A stretch of DNA of 8,811 bases, taken from assembly GCA_030639105.1 (NCBI GenBank), contig DAOWDI010000236.1, forward strand, positions 1 to 8,811, in the 5' to 3' direction. Under the pieces are notes generated by a model. The model ran no database searches. It saw only the letters and a program-made list of their open reading frames with translations, and was not told where the DNA came from. A program made the translations under genes and the position numbers. This document shows positions 1 to 8,161 of the stretch, in pieces. Source of the DNA: Gammaproteobacteria bacterium (GTDB taxonomy: Bacteria > Pseudomonadota > Gammaproteobacteria > Ga0077536). Each line of letters starts with the position of its first letter. Within the stretch, counting starts at the first letter, position 1.

Positions 1-429
1 ATCAGCGGCATGCCGATGTCGATACTATTGCGTGAGGCGCGGCCCCCACGACTACCGTTTGGTGTAATGAAACTTGTACTGGCACCGGCGGATCGCGCTT
101 GGCTGCATCAACGGATCGCGCGGCGATTCCGTGCGATGCTTGGTGCCGGCTTTATCAATGAGGTCGGCGCCTTACGCGACCGCGCGGACCTTGGACTCGA
201 CAGACCCGCATTGCGGAGCGTAGGTTACCGTGCAATATGGCGCTATCTGGAAGGCGAGTATGGGTTTGAGACGATGGTCGGGCATGGAATTATTGCCACG
301 CGGCAGCTCGCAAAGCGCCAATTCACGTGGTTTCGCGCTGTTGCCGATGCCGAGTGGTTCGATTCCGCTCGGCCCGATGCGGTCGATGCGCTGAGTGTGG
401 CGATAAAAAGACGTATTAAGGTAAAATAA
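1..429 (+). CDS. miaA: tRNA dimethylallyltransferase MiaA, 3' part
   Basis: MiaA transfers the dimethylallyl group of DMAPP to N6 of A37 in tRNAs reading UNN codons, in the cytoplasm. Only the C-terminal 142 residues are in the window; the frame is open from base 1, so the gene begins upstream and the P-loop and DMAPP-binding part are missing. Recognised by the stretch LAPADRAWLHQRIARRF, followed by GFINEV, then RSVGYRAIWRYLEGEY and ATRQLAKRQFTWFR, which match conserved segments of the E. coli enzyme. The ATG at 10 is internal, not a start. It is followed 105 bases later by hfq, the standard gammaproteobacterial order, and hfq may be partly transcribed from promoters within miaA, as known in E. 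coli. Identity is secure. Confidence 0.95.
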   Translation: MSGMPMSILLREARPPRLPFGVMKLVLAPADRAWLHQRIARRFRAMLGAGFINEVGALRDRADLGLDRPALRSVGYRAIWRYLEGEYGFETMVGHGIIATRQLAKRQFTWFRAVADAEWFDSARPDAVDALSVAIKRRIKVK

Positions 430-534
430 AAGAAGTAGGGAAGACAAAGCCAAGTCGGCCGCGGCCGCGTGTGCTTACTCCCCATGAAGGTACTATGTAC
501 ATAGAACAACAATAAACAACAAGGAGAAGAACCG
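430..534 (+). promoter_or_regulatory. miaA-hfq intergenic leader with two perfect palindromes and A-rich Hfq-like binding tract
   Basis: This 105-base spacer holds three visible elements. CGGCCGCGGCCG at 456-467 is a perfect 12-bp palindrome. CTATGTACATAG at 493-504 is a second perfect 12-bp palindrome. From 505 to 530 an A-rich tract, reading AAC AAC AAT AAA then AAC AAG, runs into the hfq Shine-Dalgarno AAGGAG (521-526, 8 bases before the ATG). Triplets of the form A-purine-N are the known ligand of the Hfq distal face. No T-run follows either palindrome, so neither looks like an intrinsic terminator. TAAAAT at 422-427 could serve as a -10 box, but its -35 match is poor. That the palindromes are operators is only a guess. 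Confidence 0.45.
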
Positions 535-801
535 ATGAGCAAAGGGCAATCTCTGCAAGAACCGTATTTGAATGCGCTCAGGAAGGAGCGGATCCCGGTC
601 TCCATTTACCTCGTCAACGGCATCAAACTTCAGGGGCAGATCGAATCGTTCGATCAGTTCGTGATTCTACTCAAGAACTCCGTCTCGCAGATGGTCTATA
701 AACACGCCATCTCGACAGTCGTGCCGAGCAGAAATGTCAAACTGCCACGTGCTGATGACGAAGACGAAGACGAAAATGATGACGATTCGTCACAAGAGTA
801 G
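535..801 (+). CDS. hfq: RNA chaperone Hfq
   Basis: Hfq is a hexameric Sm-like protein that pairs small RNAs with mRNAs. At 88 residues it is shorter than the E. coli protein (102). The core, residues 1-66, is nearly identical to E. coli Hfq: Q8 and the Sm1 part with [17 protein letters not shown]25 and K31 (distal or inner contacts), F42, and Sm2 with Y55-K56-H57 of the proximal pocket. Rim residues are R16, K17 and R19. The C-terminus differs sharply: instead of the long polar tail there is a short run in which 11 of the last 15 residues (74-88) are Asp or Glu. The start at ATG 535 has AAGGAG 8 bases upstream. hflX starts 14 bases after the stop, so the two are very likely cotranscribed. Confidence 0.98.
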   Translation: MSKGQSLQEPYLNALRKERIPVSIYLVNGIKLQGQIESFDQFVILLKNSVSQMVYKHAISTVVPSRNVKLPRADDEDEDENDDDSSQE

Positions 802-815
802 AAATACGGTGACTC

Positions 816-2156
816 ATGTTTGAACGCCCGGACGCCGGCGAACGTGCCGTTTTAGTCCACGTCACGTTCAAACACGGGTCCCTCGTCCAGGACCTCGATG
901 AGTTCGCCGAACTCGTCACATCCGCCGGCGCTATACCGGTTGCGACGATAACGACCACCCGCGATCGGCCTCATCCGCGGCTTTTTATCGGGACCGGCAA
1001 GGCGGACAGCCTTAAGGCGGCCGTGGCCGATCACGGTGCCGATGTTGTATTGGTCAATCACGAACTGTCACCGGCGCAGGAGCGCAATCTCGAAAAGCAC
1101 CTCGGCTGTCGGGTAATTGACCGCACACGGTTGATCTTGGACATCTTTGCCCAACGCGCACGTTCGTTCGAAGGCAAGCTGCAGGTTGAACTCGCACAAC
1201 TCAAACACCTGTCGACGCGGCTGGTGCGCGGATGGACCCATCTCGAACGTCAAAAGGGCGGTATCGGCTTGCGCGGTCCCGGTGAAACGCAACTCGAATC
1301 GGATCGGCGAATGATCGGTCAGCGCATCAAACAGATCAATGAACGATTGTCGCGGGTCCGTGGGCAACGCCGCCAGAGTGCCCGTTCGCGCAAACGCGCG
1401 TTATTGTCGACCGTCTCGATAGTTGGGTATACAAATGCCGGAAAATCGACTTTATTCAATCAACTTACCGGCAGCGACATCTATACCGCGGATCAGTTGT
1501 TCGCGACCTTGGATACCACCTTGCGGCGGATCGAGGTGAGGGCCGAACATCCAGTGCTGTTAAGCGATACCGTCGGATTTATTCGCGATCTGCCGCCGGA
1601 ACTCATCGCCGCATTTCAGGCAACGCTGGAAGAGACCGCCGATGCCGCGCTGCTGCTGCACGTTGTCGACTGCAGTGCCGAGGAACGCGGCCAACACATC
1701 GCACAGGTTCACGATGTCCTCGAGCGTATCGGTGTCGGTACGACGCCGATGATCGAGGTTTTCAACAAGATCGATCTTGTGGACGCGGCTACGCCGCGCA
1801 TCGAGCGTGGCGAGGACGGTCAGGTACTGCGCGTATGGGTATCCGCGCATAAGCGTGATGGCTTACCTTTGTTGCTCGAATCCATTGCGGAGCGCTTGAA
1901 CAAAACGAAGGTGCACAAACGCATCGTGTTGCCGCCGCAGGCGGCGCGCCTGCGGGCGAAATTGTACTCGTTTGGCGCGGTGGTCGATGAGACGCCGTTG
2001 CAAACAGGCGGGTGGGCGCTCGATATTACCCTGGCGGCCGCGCGCTGGGATACGCTGTTCGATGAGATCGCGCCCGAGTTGCGTGATTTCGACACCTTGG
2101 ACGGGAACGGCGCGGTGATGGTCGACACGCCGCTGACGGAAAGTGCGATTGTCTAG
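816..2156 (+). CDS. hflX: GTPase HflX
   Basis: HflX is a ribosome-associated GTPase that in E. coli splits stalled or heat-damaged 70S ribosomes. The 446 residues show the full family layout. The N-terminal nucleotide-binding-like domain runs over residues about 10-110 and includes RLFIGTGKAD (56-64). A helical linker with KGGIGLRGPGETQLESDRR follows at 147-165. The G domain starts near 197: G1 GYTNAGKST (204-212), switch region FATLDTT (229-235), G3 DTVGF (251-255), G4 NKID (317-320) and a G5-like VSAHKRDG (342-349). The C-terminal domain ends at 446. The last G5 loop residues depart from the more common SA-x-TGxG pattern, but the key S343-A344 is kept. The upstream in-frame stop lies just before the ATG, which fixes the start; its Shine-Dalgarno (GGTGA, 808-812) is weak and close, suggesting coupling to hfq. 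Confidence 0.97.
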   Translation: MFERPDAGERAVLVHVTFKHGSLVQDLDEFAELVTSAGAIPVATITTTRDRPHPRLFIGTGKADSLKAAVADHGADVVLVNHELSPAQERNLEKHLGCRVIDRTRLILDIFAQRARSFEGKLQVELAQLKHLSTRLVRGWTHLERQKGGIGLRGPGETQLESDRRMIGQRIKQINERLSRVRGQRRQSARSRKRALLSTVSIVGYTNAGKSTLFNQLTGSDIYTADQLFATLDTTLRRIEVRAEHPVLLSDTVGFIRDLPPELIAAFQATLEETADAALLLHVVDCSAEERGQHIAQVHDVLERIGVGTTPMIEVFNKIDLVDAATPRIERGEDGQVLRVWVSAHKRDGLPLLLESIAERLNKTKVHKRIVLPPQAARLRAKLYSFGAVVDETPLQTGGWALDITLAAARWDTLFDEIAPELRDFDTLDGNGAVMVDTPLTESAIV

Positions 2157-2328
2157 CCGGGCCCCGGCAGGCATACAGGGTAGTAGCACCCCTCGACATT
2201 ATTCACCGATGCCCACCGGCAGTAATCTTCACATATTTCAAGGCGTATCGCGTCCGCATTGAACAAGTGGGCAACGACCCGTACAATTACGCCGCTAATT
2301 TGATAGTGCAACCAAAAGAGATACATCA
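2157..2328 (+). other. hflX-hflK intergenic region
   Basis: No gene is seen in these 172 bases. A small hairpin, GCCGG-GCC-CCGGC, sits at 2156-2168 directly on the hflX stop codon, but it has no following T-run and is not a convincing intrinsic terminator. The 3' half holds the promoter listed separately and the hflK Shine-Dalgarno (AAGAGA, 2316-2321, 7 bases before ATG). Confidence 0.6.
2259..2287 (+). promoter_or_regulatory. candidate sigma70 promoter for hflKC
   Basis: TTGAAC (2259-2264) and TACAAT (2282-2287) are separated by exactly 17 bases. The -10 box matches consensus at 5 of 6 positions and the -35 box at 4 of 6. Transcription would begin near 2294, giving a leader of about 35 bases to the hflK ATG at 2329. 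This would allow hflK-hflC to be expressed independently of hfq-hflX. The call rests on sequence match and position only. Confidence 0.6.
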
Positions 2329-3489
2329 ATGGCTTGGAATGATCCTGATGGAAATGATCGCGACCCTTGGGGCGGGGGCGGACGCAAAGGTAAGAAAGGT
2401 CCGCCCGATCTGGGTGAGGTCTGGCGCAAGATGAAGGAGTCGTTCGGCGGCCTTTTCGGCGGCGGACCTCCGTCCATGCCGGGGTTTGGCGGGCGCGGTT
2501 CTTTCTTGTTGTGGGGCACTATCGGCATCGCTCTCGCGCTGCTCCTGTTCTACGCGTCGTTTTACCGTATCGAACCGGCCGAACGCGGCGCCGTAATGCG
2601 CTTCGGTAGATATATGGATACCTTGCAACCAGGTCCGAACTTTCAGTTGCCACAGCCGATCGACGAAGTGATCAAGGTCAACGTCGACCAGATCCGGCCG
2701 TTTACGGTCAATGCGACGATGCTCACCGGGGACGAGAACATTGTTGATGTAGAGATGGCGGTGCAGTACCGTATCAATGACATCGGGAACTATCTATTCA
2801 AGATTGCCGATCCCGATTCCACGGTTCAGCGTGTGACCGAGAGCGCCATCCGTGACATCATCGGACAGAGCACCCTTGATTTCGTGATTACCGAGGGCCG
2901 CGCTGAGATCGGCGCGGACGCGACCATGCTCATTCAGCAGATCCTCGACAACTACCAATCCGGCATCGAGGTAACCAGTGTCAATATGCAGCCCGCCAAA
3001 CCACCGGAAGAGGTGAAGGCTGCCTTCGATGACGCTATCAAGGCGCGCGAGGATGAGCAGCGCCGAATCAACGAAGCCGAGGCCTATCGCAACGAAATTG
3101 TCGAACGAGCCCAAGGTGAGGCGGCGCGGATCCTCTTGGAAGCGGAAGCTTACCGCGAGCAGGTCATAGCCGAGGCTTCCGGTGAGGCAAACCGCTTCGA
3201 ACAATTATTGGTTGAATATGAAAAGGCACCACAGGTCACGCGTCAGCGCCTGTATCTTGATACGATCGAAGAGGTGCTGGCGGGCAACCCGAAGGTCATG
3301 CTCGATAACAAAGGCGGGAATAGTCTGATGTACCTGCCGATCGATAAGCTGATAGAACGTTCATCCGATCGGGAGTCGCAATCTGCCACTACCGAACTGC
3401 AACTTGATACGCCGCTTGCGGCTCCGGTGACCCCCGAGGGGGCGAGCCGCGATCGAACCGACAGCCGCATGCGCGGGGGGGCACGATAG
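2329..3489 (+). CDS. hflK: FtsH protease modulator HflK
   Basis: HflK is an SPFH/band-7 membrane protein that, with HflC, forms a large cage around the FtsH (HflB) protease in the inner membrane and limits its access to membrane substrates. The 386 residues show a Gly/Pro-rich cytoplasmic N-terminus (1-57, including WGGGGRKGKKG), one transmembrane segment at about 59-78, then the SPFH domain starting at YRIEPAERGAVMRFGRY. MQPAKPPEEVKAAFDDAIKAREDE (219-242) and an Ala/Glu/Arg-rich helix to about 295 form the coiled coil. RLYLDTIEEVL and LMYLPIDKLIE follow, both typical of HflK. The C-terminal 40 residues are polar and low in complexity. The ATG start is supported by the promoter and Shine-Dalgarno upstream. 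hflC begins at the base after its stop codon. Confidence 0.97.
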   Translation: MAWNDPDGNDRDPWGGGGRKGKKGPPDLGEVWRKMKESFGGLFGGGPPSMPGFGGRGSFLLWGTIGIALALLLFYASFYRIEPAERGAVMRFGRYMDTLQPGPNFQLPQPIDEVIKVNVDQIRPFTVNATMLTGDENIVDVEMAVQYRINDIGNYLFKIADPDSTVQRVTESAIRDIIGQSTLDFVITEGRAEIGADATMLIQQILDNYQSGIEVTSVNMQPAKPPEEVKAAFDDAIKAREDEQRRINEAEAYRNEIVERAQGEAARILLEAEAYREQVIAEASGEANRFEQLLVEYEKAPQVTRQRLYLDTIEEVLAGNPKVMLDNKGGNSLMYLPIDKLIERSSDRESQSATTELQLDTPLAAPVTPEGASRDRTDSRMRGGAR

Positions 3490-4365
3490 ATGTTATCGCA
3501 AAAGATGTTACCGCTGATTATCATTGGTCTGGCGATTACCGTTGGCATCACATCGGTATGTATGTTCCGCGTTTACGAACAGGAGCGTGCCATATTGTTC
3601 CAACTCGGCAAGATCAAGCGCTTTGATTACGAGCCGGGCTTGCATTTTAAGATCCCGATCTATCAAAACGTCAAAAAATTCGATATTCGCCTGCAGACGC
3701 TCGATGCCGAACCACAACGTTTCCTCACCGGCGAGAAAAAAGATGTCATCGTCGATTCGTTTGTGCGCTATCGTATCAGCGATGTCGTTAAATACTTCAT
3801 CTCGACCGGCGATGATGCGCGCCGCGCCGGCATCCTTCTATACCAGAAGATCAATGACAGTCTGCGCAGCGAGTTCGGTAAGCGTACGGTAAAGGAAGTC
3901 GTATCTGGCGAGCGCGGCGCGATCATGGATATCGTCACCAAGGTCGCGAATGAGCGTGGAGAGGAACTCGGCATGGAAATCATCGATGTGCGGTTGAAGC
4001 GTATCGATTTACCCGCCGAGGTCAGTCAGAATGTCTACGAACGTATGCGCTCGGAGCGCGCGCGGGTCGCGCGGGAATTTCGCGCCCGCGGTGAGAAGGA
4101 GGCGATCACCATCACGGCGGACGCCGACCGTTCACGTACCGTGGTTGGGGCGAATGCCTATCGCGAAGCCGAGACCATGCGCGGCGAAGGCGATGCGAAG
4201 GCTGCCCGAATCTATGCCCAAGCGTATAATCGGAACCCGGAATTCTACGATTTTTATCGTAGCCTGAGTGCGTACAGGGAGAGTTTCGGCAACCAGGGCG
4301 ATGTTTTTCTACTCGATCCCGATTCTGAATTCTTCAAGTACTTTTCGAATCCGATCAGGCCTTAG
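3490..4365 (+). CDS. hflC: FtsH protease modulator HflC
   Basis: HflC is the second SPFH subunit of the HflKC cage that controls FtsH. It has 291 residues, shorter than E. coli HflC (334) but of the size seen in other gammaproteobacteria. One N-terminal transmembrane segment lies at about residues 7-27. The SPFH domain follows, with VYEQERAILFQLGKIKR and PGLHFKIPIYQNVKKFD. The coiled-coil part includes RMRSERARVAREFRARGEKEA and REAETMRGEGDAKAARIYAQAY, the most conserved HflC signature. The end, FFKYFSNP, is also typical of the family. The start ATG directly abuts the hflK stop (TAGATG) and a G-rich run at 3474-3481 lies upstream, so translation is probably coupled to hflK. Confidence 0.97.
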   Translation: MLSQKMLPLIIIGLAITVGITSVCMFRVYEQERAILFQLGKIKRFDYEPGLHFKIPIYQNVKKFDIRLQTLDAEPQRFLTGEKKDVIVDSFVRYRISDVVKYFISTGDDARRAGILLYQKINDSLRSEFGKRTVKEVVSGERGAIMDIVTKVANERGEELGMEIIDVRLKRIDLPAEVSQNVYERMRSERARVAREFRARGEKEAITITADADRSRTVVGANAYREAETMRGEGDAKAARIYAQAYNRNPEFYDFYRSLSAYRESFGNQGDVFLLDPDSEFFKYFSNPIRP

Positions 4366-4646
4366 AAGGCTGTCCGGGAGTACGGGTCTTGGCTCAGGGA
4401 AAGCCGGTTTGCAGCTGATTCTTTCATTGTTTTTAAGGTGACTATTGGATATTTTTAACCAAAAATTTTTCAGCAATGAATTTTTGCACCAGCCCCGAAG
4501 GGGTGAAGCGCAGGGATGCGCTAAACAAAAAAATAGAGAAGTTTCGCCACTTCCAGCTTATTCGCAGTCAGCTTTCTATCCTCCGACACCCTCTTAAGAT
4601 CATCCTGCTATACGGCTCCGCTACAGCTTGGCACCGGGGATAGCTG
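4366..4646 (+). other. 281-bp non-coding gap between hflC and the DUF2065 gene, AT-rich in the middle
   Basis: No coding frame with family resemblance is seen. An imperfect hairpin (CAG-CCT/AGG-CTG with a bulged G) spans the hflC stop at 4356-4372 but has no T-run after it. From about 4421 to 4490 the DNA is strongly AT-rich, unlike its surroundings, with a perfect AAAAATTTTT palindrome at 4461-4470. Within it, TTGTTT (4427-4432) and TATTTT (4450-4455), 17 bases apart, form a weak candidate promoter for the downstream run of genes. Two adjacent small hairpins follow (listed separately), then an A-run (4527-4533). The Shine-Dalgarno of the next gene is GGGGA at 4636-4640. The base composition could mark an old insertion, but no transposase or terminal repeats are visible. 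Confidence 0.5.
4492..4522. repeat. pair of adjacent small hairpins, REP-like
   Basis: GCCCC-GAA-GGGGT (4492-4504, 5-bp stem closing with a G-U pair) is followed two bases later by AGCGCA-GGGA-TGCGCT (4507-4522, perfect 6-bp stem). Paired short palindromes between genes are typical of REP/BIME-like dispersed repeats. From memory, hairpins with a CAGGGATG core are common in some gammaproteobacterial genomes, but copy number cannot be judged from one window. Neither hairpin is followed by a T-run on the appropriate strand, so neither acts as a clear intrinsic terminator. Confidence 0.4.
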
Positions 4647-4832
4647 ATGTGGCAGGATATTCTGGTGGGTTTTGCCTTCGTCTTGATCTTCGAAGGGATC
4701 CTGCCGTTTTTGAACCCAAACCGGTATCGCCGTACTTTGTTGTTGGCTTCGCAGATGAATGACGAAACGCTGCGCACGATTGGGCTTGTGAGTATGTCGG
4801 TGGGTCTCATCGTCTTGTATCTGGTGAGATAG
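4647..4832 (+). CDS. DUF2065 (YjeT-like) small inner-membrane protein
   Basis: This 61-residue protein is of unknown function. It has two predicted membrane helices, at about residues 3-21 and 43-60, joined by a short polar loop containing PNRYRRTLLLASQMND. The start MWQDILVGFAFVLIFEGILP and the position downstream of hflC and upstream of purA match the DUF2065 family, known in E. coli as YjeT in the same place. GGGGA 6 bases before the ATG is a good ribosome binding site. The next gene, hisZ, starts 3 bases after its stop, so they share a transcript. The recurrent link to hflKC suggests a membrane role, but this is only an inference from context. Confidence 0.9.
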   Translation: MWQDILVGFAFVLIFEGILPFLNPNRYRRTLLLASQMNDETLRTIGLVSMSVGLIVLYLVR

Positions 4833-4835
4833 CTT

Positions 4836-7329
<2,494 letters not shown>

Positions 7330-7332
7330 GCA

Positions 7333-7929
7333 ATGCCGGGCGTCAAGCCGATGGGTGATGATCCGTTCGAGGAATTCAGGATTTGGTTCGAGCAGGCGAG
7401 CGCGAAAGAACCAGCCGATCATGATGCGGTGGCGCTGGCAAGCGCGACGCGCGACGGTCGGCCGTCAATTCGTATGGTACTCATGCGTGGCTACGATGAG
7501 CGTGGGTTCGTTTTCTACACCAACCTCGACAGCCGCAAGGGCCGCGAGTTAACGGAGAACCCCCACGGCGCGATGTGCTTTCATTGGAAGTCCACCGCGC
7601 ATCAGATCCGCATCGACGGCGCGATAGCGCAGGTCGACGATGCCGAGGCCGATGCCTATTTCGAATCGCGTCCGCGTAAGTCGCAGATCGGCGCGTGGGC
7701 ATCGAAGCAGTCTCAGACCTTAGAAGGGCGGCTGACGTTGGAACGAAGGGTGGCTAAGTATGCTGTGAAGTTCGGGATCAGCAAAGTACCGCGCCCTGAG
7801 TTCTGGTCGGGCTATCGTTTGGTGCCCGAAAGTTTCGAGTTCTGGGATAAGCGCCCCTTCCGTTTGCATGAGCGTACACTGTATACCCGCGATGGCGACG
7901 GATGGGCGTCGGTGAAACTATACCCCTGA
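7333..7929 (+). CDS. pdxH: pyridoxamine 5'-phosphate oxidase PdxH
   Basis: PdxH is an FMN-dependent dimeric enzyme that oxidises PNP or PMP to pyridoxal 5'-phosphate, the last step of de novo and salvage vitamin B6 synthesis. The protein has 198 residues. Visible motifs: DGRPSIRMVLMRGYD (41-55) and FYTNLDSRKG (61-70) for FMN binding, SRPRKSQIGAWASKQSQ (112-128), and the C-terminal PLP-binding FEFWDKRPFRLHER (168-181) with R177 and H179. The usual RQV-R motif reads HQIR (90-93). The ending KLYP and the WSGYRLVP form resemble alphaproteobacterial PdxH more than E. coli PdxH, which ends RLAP. The first ATG is 3 bases after the purA stop; the ATG at 7351 (MGDDPFEEF) is an alternative start. Neither has a strong ribosome binding site, so translation is probably coupled to purA. 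Confidence 0.95.
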   Translation: MPGVKPMGDDPFEEFRIWFEQASAKEPADHDAVALASATRDGRPSIRMVLMRGYDERGFVFYTNLDSRKGRELTENPHGAMCFHWKSTAHQIRIDGAIAQVDDAEADAYFESRPRKSQIGAWASKQSQTLEGRLTLERRVAKYAVKFGISKVPRPEFWSGYRLVPESFEFWDKRPFRLHERTLYTRDGDGWASVKLYP

Positions 7930-8161
7930 GTGTATTTGTCCGGTGCTCGCCCGCTTAGATCGCCGTTGGCATATTTGCCGAAGATGGTTAGCGGGAAGAT
8001 CCGCCGGGTCGAGTTAAGGGGCAGGGAGTATGGGGACGGCTCCTAGAGCCTGTCTTCGCTACCGGTGTCGTCCAGGGTAATTTGCGGCTAGAATGTACAC
8101 TTCTTCATGGTGGCGCTGATGCCATGGGCAGACAGATTCAGTTCCGTGAGAAGGAGGGCGT
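7930..8161 (+). other. 232-bp non-coding gap with two stem-loops upstream of the peroxidase gene
   Basis: No gene is seen. An imperfect inverted repeat spans 7950-7995: CCCGCT (7950-7955) pairs with AGCGGG (7990-7995), and inside it TTGGCA-TATT-TGCCGA (7966-7981, one G-U pair) forms a second stem. A further hairpin at 8032-8057 has core GGCTC-CTA-GAGCC (8038-8050), extended by GAC/GTC with one bulged T and wobble pairs. Neither has a following T-run, so they are not classic terminators, although they may end or protect the pdxH transcript. TAGAAT (8089-8094) is a plausible -10 box for the downstream gene, but no good -35 is present. The ribosome binding site AAGGAGG (8151-8157) is strong, 4 bases before the ATG at 8162. 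Confidence 0.5.

Noticed and set aside
2156..2168. Intrinsic terminator after hflX
   Set aside because: The GC-rich 5-bp hairpin has no following T-run and sits on the stop codon itself.
4356..4372. Intrinsic terminator after hflC
   Set aside because: The stem is short with a bulge and no T-run follows; it overlaps the stop codon.
8089..8094. Confident promoter for the peroxidase gene
   Set aside because: TAGAAT is a fair -10 box, but no acceptable -35 lies 16-18 bases upstream and there is no extended -10, so it is only mentioned in the gap description.
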